Virus record (IMG/VR): IMGVR_UViG_3300034403_000134
Span: 1-29,522 of that record
Strand: one strand, 5' to 3'
From: a virus
DNA length: 29,522 bases
This document shows, piece after piece, positions 15,448 to 21,227 of the stretch. Numbering within the stretch: the stretch's first letter is position 1; every line of letters starts with the position of its first letter. Both the position numbers and the translations under genes were made by a program. The notes under the pieces are model-generated. The model did no database searches, was not told the origin of the DNA, and saw only the letters and a program-made list of their open reading frames with translations.

Positions 15448-16426
15448 TTTTTAATAAGCTATATCCTAGCATGATTTGTTCTTTCGTTAAACTAGTTTGT
15501 ACCGAATTAACATAATCCTCTAAGATAACTTCATTTATAGAAAATAAATCTCTAGAGGGAGAGTAATCGCTACTGTCTTCAAGAAGTGCATCACTAGTGG
15601 GATTCCATTTAATATCAATAGAAGCTACATCAATGCCTTCCAAGGATAGTTCGGTGTCATCTCTATGCCTTAGAATACGCAATAGAGTGAAGTAATTTTT
15701 ATCATTTAAAAACTCAATAAGGTCTGGGTCAGTCTGTATGCTCTCGTACTTTAAAAGAACATGGCGAGGGCCGTGAAGGACTTTATGGTAAGATACTTTA
15801 TCATCATCAATTATTGCATAGTAATTGTCTTTACCACATTCTCCAAAGTTAGTTGTGTATGGTGTTCCTAGAACCGTAACATTATCTTTCTGAACATATC
15901 GGTGAATATGCCCCAACAAACTAGGAGTCCTAAAATCAGACAACCGCAAAGAGAAATCAGCATCACCAGCGGAATTAAGGCACCCACGATAACCGAAGTG
16001 ACCAAATACCATAAACCCTTCAGGGACTTCATCCAAAGCTTTCTTAATAGTTTCTTGGTTTTCATAATGCGGAATGTACACCCTCCTTGTAGCAGGGTCT
16101 TTTGTCGTGTGTTTTATAATAGTAACATCAGTAAAACTACTCTCAAAAACAGACAATGCAGTAATACCATCATCAGCTTTAGTTTCGCTATCATGATTTC
16201 CCCGTAGGACTGTGACCGAAGAACGAGAGCTTACATAGTCTAGTATTTGTTTAAAACCTAATAACTCAGAGGGAGAAGGTCGCCTATTCATAAAAACATC
16301 ACCCATTATAATGATGTTCTCGGGTTCAGCGTCAGCACAAATTTTGATTATGCACTTCACCTGTTCATCTAAGAAGCCGTATAGCTTATTGCTTAGGTGT
16401 AAATCTGTTATTACTAATGTTTTCAT
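15437..16426 (-). CDS. 47: SbcD/Mre11-like recombination nuclease (gp47)
   Basis: A 329-residue calcineurin-type metallophosphoesterase, the nuclease partner of gp46. All five metal motifs are present: DLH (8-10), GDVF (42-45), GNHD (76-79), GHFG (about 141-144) and GHIH (about 172-175). The size matches T4 gp47 (339 residues). The C-terminal part (VILEDYVNSVQTSLTKEQIMLGYSLL) would be the capping and gp46-binding region. Its ATG overlaps the stop of the polymerase C-terminal fragment (ATGA), so the nuclease pair continues the polymerase operon without a break. Confidence 0.93.
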   Translation of the reverse strand: MKTLVITDLHLSNKLYGFLDEQVKCIIKICADAEPENIIIMGDVFMNRRPSPSELLGFKQILDYVSSRSSVTVLRGNHDSETKADDGITALSVFESSFTDVTIIKHTTKDPATRRVYIPHYENQETIKKALDEVPEGFMVFGHFGYRGCLNSAGDADFSLRLSDFRTPSLLGHIHRYVQKDNVTVLGTPYTTNFGECGKDNYYAIIDDDKVSYHKVLHGPRHVLLKYESIQTDPDLIEFLNDKNYFTLLRILRHRDDTELSLEGIDVASIDIKWNPTSDALLEDSSDYSPSRDLFSINEVILEDYVNSVQTSLTKEQIMLGYSLLKNED

Positions 16427-17484
16427 ACAAAAACCTCTTCACCATCTCCGAAGGACTTGCCGACAAGAATTTCAATCGCCAAAGGAACATCTAAATGAAG
16501 GTTAAATTGTTCTTTGATATATGGATAGTTAACTAACTCATCATGAATAAGCTTACATAGCTCTTTAACCTCTTCGTCTGGTGCGATTAGTTCAATACTA
16601 TCATGGACAGTAGCAACAATACGCGATTTCATACCTAGGTCTTTCATTCTCTTATGCAAACCAACAAGAGAACCTAAAAGTATATCGGATGCAGCACTTT
16701 GAATAGTAAAGTTAAGACCCTGGCGTAAAGATCGGCTTCGTACTTGCTTATCATTACTGTACACATCTGGGAGATTACGCCTCCTGCCAAATATAGTGTA
16801 AGCATAACCGTTAGTTCTAATAAAATCATTTATGAATTCCATAAAAGAGAATACAGCAGGATAAACCCTTTTGTAACTAGCGATGATATTCTCCGCTCTC
16901 TTAAGTGGGATTGCCATAGTCTCTGCTAAATTGAATGCGCCTCCACCATAAACAATAAGGAAGGATACCGTCTTTGCAATTTGCCGCTCTTGTTTTGAGA
17001 TATTTTCTTTATTAAAAAGGAGACGAGCAGTATAGGTGTGTAGATCAACACCCTTCTGAAAGGCATTCTGCATATTACCGTCCTTCGCAACATGAGCTAG
17101 AACGCGCAATTCCATAGCAGAGTAGTCTACGGTAATAAAAGAATGCCCCTTTGGTGCAATAAAGAAACTCCTAATATTATGTTTTGTTTCGCGTGGAAGC
17201 GTGTGGAACGAAACGCCCATACTCTTACTGGCAGTATATGCAGCGCAGGACAATCTACCCGTTGCGGTCCCATCGAACCTGTAATCAACATATACTTTGT
17301 TCTCTTCATTATATTCCATGGCCTGCTTAGTGCCTTGGATATATGTTTTCTGCAACTTCTCAGATTTTCGTAAATCTAATAACCCTTTAAGAAAAGCACT
17401 AGAAGATACTAAATCTTCAGTAGTCTTCGCAGCAATTACAGATTTACTAATCTTCTTCCCTTCGTCCCGATAGCCCCACTTCAT
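16423..17484 (-). CDS. DNA polymerase family A, fragment 3: thumb, palm and fingers
   Basis: A 353-residue protein carrying only the polymerase catalytic part of a family A enzyme. The thumb segment FLKGLLDLRKSEKLQKTYI is at 31-49, TATGRLSC at 73-80, motif A TVDYSAMELRVLAH at 118-131 (catalytic Asp120), motif B RQIAKTVSFLIVYGGG at 167-182 (Arg167, Lys171, Phe175, Tyr179) and motif C TVHDS at 292-296 (Asp295). The residue equivalent to E. coli Phe762 is Phe. It lacks the 5' part of the thumb and all proofreading parts, which lie in two upstream genes. The ATG overlaps the stop of the oxygenase gene (ATGA). All catalytic residues are intact, so it should be active, probably as a complex with the other two pieces. 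Confidence 0.93.
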   Translation of the reverse strand: MKWGYRDEGKKISKSVIAAKTTEDLVSSSAFLKGLLDLRKSEKLQKTYIQGTKQAMEYNEENKVYVDYRFDGTATGRLSCAAYTASKSMGVSFHTLPRETKHNIRSFFIAPKGHSFITVDYSAMELRVLAHVAKDGNMQNAFQKGVDLHTYTARLLFNKENISKQERQIAKTVSFLIVYGGGAFNLAETMAIPLKRAENIIASYKRVYPAVFSFMEFINDFIRTNGYAYTIFGRRRNLPDVYSNDKQVRSRSLRQGLNFTIQSAASDILLGSLVGLHKRMKDLGMKSRIVATVHDSIELIAPDEEVKELCKLIHDELVNYPYIKEQFNLHLDVPLAIEILVGKSFGDGEEVFV

Positions 17485-18083
17485 TGTTGTATATTAAAGG
17501 AAAAAAGTTGGTTTATTCTCTCATGGTCTGTGGTCGTATTTATAGAATGGAACAACCTACCACTATACAGTAGAAGCCTATTGTATTTATAATCAATTTT
17601 GTCAAGCTCTCGCCAATTAGATTTGGGGCGCACACATAACGGATCACTTGTAGGTCCGTTAATATAGCAAGAAGAAGTAAACGATTTTTGTGTACTTTTC
17701 TCTTCCCAAAACGATGTTCCGAACTCAGGAGGACACTCAGGACTTAGCATTACTACTCCTACATAGTCAGTAGAATCATGATGAACATGATTAGGAGTTA
17801 GTTTTATTTTTGGGGATATTTTATAAAAAGTCCCATTAAAAGAAGTACCATCAAGCACAATAGACTCCTCTATTTTCCTTTTACGGGTCCAACAATCGTC
17901 AACAGCAATTTTTAATTTAAGAATATCCTCAAAGAGTGGTATAAACTCGTTAGTAATAAAACTTGAGCTTCTAGTGAAATGTCGGCTATCTACTATAGAA
18001 TACTTAGTAGATAATGCCATCTCACGAACCTTATCAGGGTTCTCATAAAAATCATCTACAACTACTATATCACGATAATTCAT
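17481..18083 (-). CDS. 2OG-Fe(II) oxygenase-like protein inserted between polymerase fragments 2 and 3
   Basis: A 200-residue protein when started at the ATG at 18083, preceded by GAGG at good spacing; a TTG at 18107 is less likely. The first part VVVDDFYENPDKVREMAL (about 7-24) is the usual opening of DUF6445-like 2-oxoglutarate oxygenases. The double-stranded beta-helix follows, with HVHHDSTDYVGVVMLSP (99-115; iron ligands His101 and Asp103), the distal His in LYSGRLFHSI (His179) and the 2OG-binding Arg in ERINQLFSF (Arg189). All core residues are present. The substrate is unknown; family members oxidise proteins or small molecules. It overlaps the polymerase fragment 2 stop by 14 bases and fragment 3 by 4 bases, an exact fit in the gap. 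Confidence 0.75.
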   Translation of the reverse strand: MNYRDIVVVDDFYENPDKVREMALSTKYSIVDSRHFTRSSSFITNEFIPLFEDILKLKIAVDDCWTRKRKIEESIVLDGTSFNGTFYKISPKIKLTPNHVHHDSTDYVGVVMLSPECPPEFGTSFWEEKSTQKSFTSSCYINGPTSDPLCVRPKSNWRELDKIDYKYNRLLLYSGRLFHSINTTTDHERINQLFSFNIQQ

Positions 18084-18558
18084 TTCTGCCTCGTAGTTCT
18101 TCTTCAATATGCTCTAGTAAGATTTTTAATGTAGGTGCCGACACCGAGGGTGCGCCTTTTGAAGTACGATCAGGGGGGTAGAGTCCGAAACCCTCCTCAT
18201 TAGTATAGAGGATTTCAGATAAATTCATGGTAGAAGATAGATTATCTTTAGGCATCACCTCCTTATAGGCATACAGATAATCCTCAGTTTCTATGTTTGC
18301 CGTCTTTAGAATCTTACCTACAGATTCTAGAGTGGTTGGGCAAACCTCTAACCCCGCAAATTCAATCTCTGAGAAAATAGTATTAGCTGGAGCTAGAACT
18401 TTCTCAAAAAATGGAACTAAGCCAAGATCTGAGAACTTATCGAAAATAAGATTGAAAAGCTTTAAGGTAAAATAAGTGTCAGCAGCGTTGCCTTCGCAAC
18501 AATCAGACAACTCCATATTAGCCCAATCGAATTTTTTAGGATTTGTAACAGTTAACAT
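18070..18558 (-). CDS. DNA polymerase family A, fragment 2: exonuclease motif III and start of thumb
   Basis: A 162-residue middle piece of the polymerase. The segment CCEGNAADTYFTLKLF (20-35) corresponds to exonuclease motif III (Y-x3-D), with Asp27 as the metal ligand; the motif's Tyr is replaced by Gly23. VLAPANTIFSEIEFAGLEV (about 54-72) matches the 'ELPL...l..mE..Gv.vd' link between exonuclease and thumb. The end, TSKGAPSVSAPTLKILLEH (about 134-152), matches the thumb 'T..GapSt....L..L' motif. It stops just where fragment 3 picks up. Its ATG overlaps a TAA that would end the full-length oxygenase frame upstream (TAATG), with GAGAGG as ribosome binding site. Alone it can have no catalytic activity. 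Confidence 0.85.
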   Translation of the reverse strand: MLTVTNPKKFDWANMELSDCCEGNAADTYFTLKLFNLIFDKFSDLGLVPFFEKVLAPANTIFSEIEFAGLEVCPTTLESVGKILKTANIETEDYLYAYKEVMPKDNLSSTMNLSEILYTNEEGFGLYPPDRTSKGAPSVSAPTLKILLEHIEEELRGRNELS

Positions 18559-18635
18559 TATTTAAACCTCTCATCTCCTAACCACCATTGAACTAAACTA
18601 GTTCTCACCGCACGGGCAAGTCTCCTTTTTTCACT
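18558..18635 (-). other. Untranslated or recoded C-terminal end of the oxygenase gene
   Basis: These 78 bases continue the oxygenase frame after its in-frame TGA: 25 sense codons and a TAA that overlaps the next ATG as TAATG. The part AVRTSLVQWWLGD carries the Arg and hydrophobic strand expected at the end of a P4Hc domain. A second frame over the same stretch (from about 18645) reads VAEVKKGDLPVR, also like this family. It is either a small insertion or frameshift scar, a recoding site, or a sequencing error. Confidence 0.6.
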
Positions 18636-19193
18636 TCAGCTACCTCCAGGCTTGGGTTTAACCTCGGTAACGATGTGTGGCGTATACGATGGGAAAATAA
18701 CAGCCTGACCTTGCTTTCTTTTAATGGTATTATAACGACTGCCCAAAGTTAATAACATTAAGTCGCCTCCATCATAGGATAACCCGTCTGATAATTCAAC
18801 GGAGATACTTAGTTTTCTTCTAATGGATGGTCCACTATCCCCCATATCATGATGCCAAGAATAGTGTTCCCCACAACCATACTGCGTAAACTGTACAGCT
18901 TCGGAATGATTTACATCAAAATGATACTTATTAGTATTAACAGTCAGGATCGCATCTTTTATCCTATCTTGAACCCACCATAAATTCTCATCATCCCTAG
19001 GAAGCCAACCAACCTTAGACTTTCGGACATCTCCAGTTGCGGCTCTACCACCCGATAAGTTCCCAGGCCCCATTTTTAGCTTTTTCTCGCAATACTTCTG
19101 TATTTTAACACATTCCTCAGGGGTGAACAAATCAAGTACGACATAATCGCAGATGTTCTGATCATCCAAGTCTTTTTCTTCTTGTTCTTCCAT
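18636..19193 (-). CDS. Prolyl-4-hydroxylase-type 2OG-Fe(II) oxygenase, ending early, inserted between polymerase fragments 1 and 2
   Basis: A 185-residue protein with a P4Hc/PiuC-like fold: YVVLDLFTPEECVKI (17-31) as entry strand, then FTQYGCGEHYSWHHDMGD (102-119; iron ligands His114 and Asp116), RRKLSISVELSD and the YDGGDLML turn (140-147), and the distal His in FPSYTPHIVTEV (His173). A TGA at 18638-18636 stops the frame before the last core strand, which holds the 2OG-binding Arg. The same frame then continues open for 25 codons to a TAA at 18560-18558 and includes AVRTSLVQWWLGDERF, the expected final strand. The full gene would be about 211 residues. The 5' end follows polymerase fragment 1 as TAATG. 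Whether the short form works is doubtful. Confidence 0.75.
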   Translation of the reverse strand: MEEQEEKDLDDQNICDYVVLDLFTPEECVKIQKYCEKKLKMGPGNLSGGRAATGDVRKSKVGWLPRDDENLWWVQDRIKDAILTVNTNKYHFDVNHSEAVQFTQYGCGEHYSWHHDMGDSGPSIRRKLSISVELSDGLSYDGGDLMLLTLGSRYNTIKRKQGQAVIFPSYTPHIVTEVKPKPGGS

Positions 19194-20203
19194 TACAACG
19201 ACTCCAACTCAGTAGGGAAGTACAGCTTCACTAAATCCATAAGACCCTTCGGTAAATTTTCATTGATGATGTGGTGCATGATTTTTGTATCCCAAACATT
19301 GGTAGGTATGATATTATAGCGATAGAGGAACTTCAAATCAAATTTTGCATTGTGAAAAACTTTCTTATTTTTAGAATTTACTAGAATCCCTCTAATGTAC
19401 ATCCAAAACTTATCCTGATGGTCTAATCCCTTAAAGGGTGAGTCCTTATGATCACAAGGAACAACCCAATTCCCATCCTGGGTTGAGAAGGCTATAGTTT
19501 GTATTAAATCTGTCTTAAAATTTAAACCTGTAGTCTCAATGTCACAGGCAACGGTATCATCCGTATGTTTTAACCTTTCAAATAATGCCTCAACTTTATC
19601 AAGGCTCATTAATGTTTGGTAGGAGAAGTTCCCTTCACTCTTTTTGCCAAGTACATATTTTTCAATTGCATTATTGATATCTGTCTGGAACAGGATTGAG
19701 TGACGAGGCTCCTTAATAACGGAATAAGGATGGAAAATAGGGACAACGACACAAGTGTGCCCATTAATACTGGTGAAATCAAATGCTTTTCCTCTTTTAC
19801 TAGTAATACCACTCTTCCTAATCAACATCTTCATGGCTAGATTGCCACAAGTGAATACTACTTTAGGTTTTACCTTATCAATAGTAGCTTCTAGATGCTG
19901 CCTACAGATCTTCATGTCTGCGGGAAACATATCAGCTTCTTTAACGGTAGGACATTTAACAGAAGCGGCACAAACAAACGGTAACGATGCTGCCCTCTTA
20001 ATCGTATTATACTCAGGTGAGGAAAATGGCTTAGTCTCTCCGTACTTATATTTTAAGGAATCGGAAAGAAAAAGGATATCGGAAGTCCCCAACTTTTCAT
20101 AATCTAGTACTGTATGGCATGGTTTGCTCTTCTTTAATACAGAGCATCCTTTACATAACTCGTTGATATCACTGGAGTTATACAGTTTATCTAATTCAAA
20201 CAT
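19193..20203 (-). CDS. DNA polymerase family A, fragment 1: UDG-like domain plus exonuclease motifs I and II
   Basis: A 336-residue protein with two parts. Residues 1-180 resemble family 4 uracil-DNA glycosylases: CKGC (17-20), then Cys84 and Cys100, spaced like the four Fe-S ligands (C-x2-C ... C-x15-C), and PIFHPYSV (155-162) at the position of the conserved 'HP' motif. The usual GEAPG catalytic motif is not kept (FLSDSLKYKYGETKPF). Residues 215-336 begin a DnaQ-like 3'-5' exonuclease: motif I VACDIETTGL (218-227; Asp221, Glu223) and motif II FHNAKFDLKFL (283-293; Asp289), then VWDTKIMHHIINENLPKGLMDLVKLYF. It stops before motif III, which is in fragment 2. The ATG is 14 bp from the divergent gp55-like ATG and has no room for a ribosome binding site. 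Confidence 0.88.
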   Translation of the reverse strand: MFELDKLYNSSDINELCKGCSVLKKSKPCHTVLDYEKLGTSDILFLSDSLKYKYGETKPFSSPEYNTIKRAASLPFVCAASVKCPTVKEADMFPADMKICRQHLEATIDKVKPKVVFTCGNLAMKMLIRKSGITSKRGKAFDFTSINGHTCVVVPIFHPYSVIKEPRHSILFQTDINNAIEKYVLGKKSEGNFSYQTLMSLDKVEALFERLKHTDDTVACDIETTGLNFKTDLIQTIAFSTQDGNWVVPCDHKDSPFKGLDHQDKFWMYIRGILVNSKNKKVFHNAKFDLKFLYRYNIIPTNVWDTKIMHHIINENLPKGLMDLVKLYFPTELESL

Positions 20204-20204
20204 A

Positions 20205-20212
20205 CTATAATA
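20205..20212 (+). promoter_or_regulatory. CTATAATA box 5 nt before the gp55-like start
   Basis: The only plus-strand copy of the octamer seen. It fills most of the 14-bp gap between two divergent start codons and ends 5 nt before the ATG at 20218, so a transcript from it would be leaderless. On the opposite strand the same bases read TATATT, 5 nt before the polymerase ATG. The AT-rich core is nearly symmetrical and could serve both directions. Confidence 0.5.
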
Positions 20213-20217
20213 TAATC

Positions 20218-20562
20218 ATGGCTGGTCATTACATAAACAACAAAGAATTTGAAAAGCTCATAAGTGCATACCTTGTAGATCCTAAAAAATACGAGGATGA
20301 ACTCATGCCTTTGTTCGACAAATTAATTGAGAATATAATGCTATCCTTTAAGTTTAATGTGGATCTTGAAGACGCTAAACAAGAATGCTTCCTACTGATC
20401 TTAAAAACGCTGAAAAACTTCAACCCTAAGCATGGTAGTGCATTCAATTACTTCACAACAATCGTAGTAAATAATCTAAAATTAATATACTCTAAAAACA
20501 AGAAATATAACGAGAAGATTAAAAACTACTCAGAAGCGAAAAAAGACTCATTTAACCTTTAA
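20218..20562 (+). CDS. 55: Late-transcription sigma factor, gp55-like
   Basis: A 114-residue plus-strand protein that resembles T4 gp55, the sigma-like factor that directs host RNA polymerase to late promoters. The opening YINNKEFEKLI (5-15) parallels T4 gp55 YVNNKELLQAI. The segment DLEDAKQECFLLILKTLKNFNPKHGSAFNYFTTIVVNNLKLIYSK (about 51-95) matches sigma region 2 (helix 'e.ive...ai.k.l..fD...g..f..yl....') that recognises the -10 box. It is far shorter than T4 gp55 (185 residues) and lacks an evident C-terminal clamp-binding tail. The 3' end overlaps the convergent thioredoxin-like gene by 15 bases. If the box at 20205 is its promoter, it has no 5' leader. Confidence 0.72.
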   Translation: MAGHYINNKEFEKLISAYLVDPKKYEDELMPLFDKLIENIMLSFKFNVDLEDAKQECFLLILKTLKNFNPKHGSAFNYFTTIVVNNLKLIYSKNKKYNEKIKNYSEAKKDSFNL

Positions 20563-20859
20563 GTCTTCATAAATATGTGGAAGGTAATCCACGGAACGCA
20601 TCTTCCTACCTGTAAGAGTAACCAAGTGGGGCAACTTGGAGGTATTAAAGATTACAAAGGAGTGGGGCATATGAAAGCTGTCCACAACATAAATGTCTTT
20701 TTCAGCATCCTTAGTGGTTTGTTCTAATTTCTCTAATAAGTTATTTGAGTAAGAATCCCACAAGGACACAAATAAGATTTTAATATTAGTATTAAAAGCT
20801 TTCTGCTTTTTTAGAATTTTATTAAGCGAATGCTCTTTCTTTAAATGCAGGAATTTCAT
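20548..20859 (-). CDS. Thioredoxin-fold-like protein lacking the active-site cysteines
   Basis: A 103-residue protein with the order of elements of a small thioredoxin: strand IKILFVSLWDSYSNNLLEKLEQ (about 26-47), strand DIYVVDSF (about 55-62), the loop before a buried proline, SKLPHLVTLTGRKM (about 74-87, a cis-Pro-like KLP), and a C-terminal helix. The place of WCxxC is taken by WDSYSN, and there is no cysteine at all in the protein, so it cannot be a redox enzyme. It may be a structural subunit, as thioredoxin is for T7 polymerase, but that is speculation. It lies convergent to gp55 and downstream of another unknown gene. The fold call is tentative. Confidence 0.45.
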   Translation of the reverse strand: MKFLHLKKEHSLNKILKKQKAFNTNIKILFVSLWDSYSNNLLEKLEQTTKDAEKDIYVVDSFHMPHSFVIFNTSKLPHLVTLTGRKMRSVDYLPHIYEDLKVK

Positions 20860-20862
20860 ATG

Positions 20863-21198
20863 TCAAATGCTTTCAGCTTCAGTAACAACCTCGACAACAC
20901 CAGAGGAATCAATATCTTCCCCTTCCATATTCATTACACCTGACGCATCAGGGTTCTCCTCGATATACTTCTGTACAAGCGCAGTCAGTTCTCTATTCAT
21001 GGACTCGATGCCATTGAAAAAGATACTTTTTGCGAAGGTAGTAGAATCAACCTCTTCGGGTCTAACAGTAGTCTCAAAATTCTTGTACGCTTCAGCCTCT
21101 TCTTTGCCTAATTTGATAATAATTTTCATTCTTCCTCGTTTTCTTTGGTCTATACGGATATTCCAGTTATCGACATTTATTTTGATGGTGTCGCTCAT
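20863..21198 (-). CDS. Hypothetical protein
   Basis: A 111-residue protein with no motif I recognise. It has a basic N-terminus (RIDQRKRGRMKIIIKLGKEEAEAYKNF), a middle with RPEEVDSTTFAKSIFFNGIESMNRELTALVQKYIEE and a very acidic end. Two starts are possible: the ATG at 21198, only 5 nt after a CTATAATA box (leaderless), or an ATG at 21129, preceded by GAGG at good spacing, giving an 88-residue protein that begins MKIIIKLGKEEAEA. I list the longer form because the box supports it, but the shorter one is a serious alternative. It runs 4 bases ahead of the thioredoxin-like gene. Confidence 0.55.
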   Translation of the reverse strand: MSDTIKINVDNWNIRIDQRKRGRMKIIIKLGKEEAEAYKNFETTVRPEEVDSTTFAKSIFFNGIESMNRELTALVQKYIEENPDASGVMNMEGEDIDSSGVVEVVTEAESI

Positions 21199-21203
21199 GA
21201 TGC

Positions 21204-21211
21204 TATTATAG
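21204..21211 (-). promoter_or_regulatory. CTATAATA box between divergent genes
   Basis: The octamer lies in the 29-bp gap between a minus-strand hypothetical gene (ATG at 21198, 5 nt past the box) and a plus-strand nuclease (ATG at 21228). For the minus gene it would give a leaderless mRNA, or a leader of about 70 nt if the internal ATG at 21129 is the true start. Confidence 0.45.
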
Positions 21212-21227
21212 ACAGTACGGAGAAATT

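Noticed and set aside
17537-17590. Two TATAAATA-like boxes (the T4 late consensus) on the minus strand in the DUF6445-like oxygenase gene
   Set aside because: Both fall in ordinary Tyr-Lys and Asn codons of an intact gene, and no other start in the window has this form of the box.
18036-18600. Inteins or a group I/II intron as the cause of the polymerase splits
   Set aside because: No Cys/Ser/Thr-His-Asn splice residues stand at the fragment edges, each fragment has its own start and stop with overlaps, and the inserts are complete oxygenase genes without endonuclease motifs.
18600-18660. T4 gene 60-like translational bypass at the oxygenase TGA
   Set aside because: GGA codons occur on both sides, but landing at the second GGA leads into a frame that stops 18 nt later, and no convincing stop-proximal hairpin is visible.
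19312-19319. A further CTATAATA on the minus strand inside polymerase fragment 1
   Set aside because: It is 118 nt from the next start codon, outside both distance classes, and its codons (around RYNIIPTN) explain it. It is counted in the total but not listed as a promoter.
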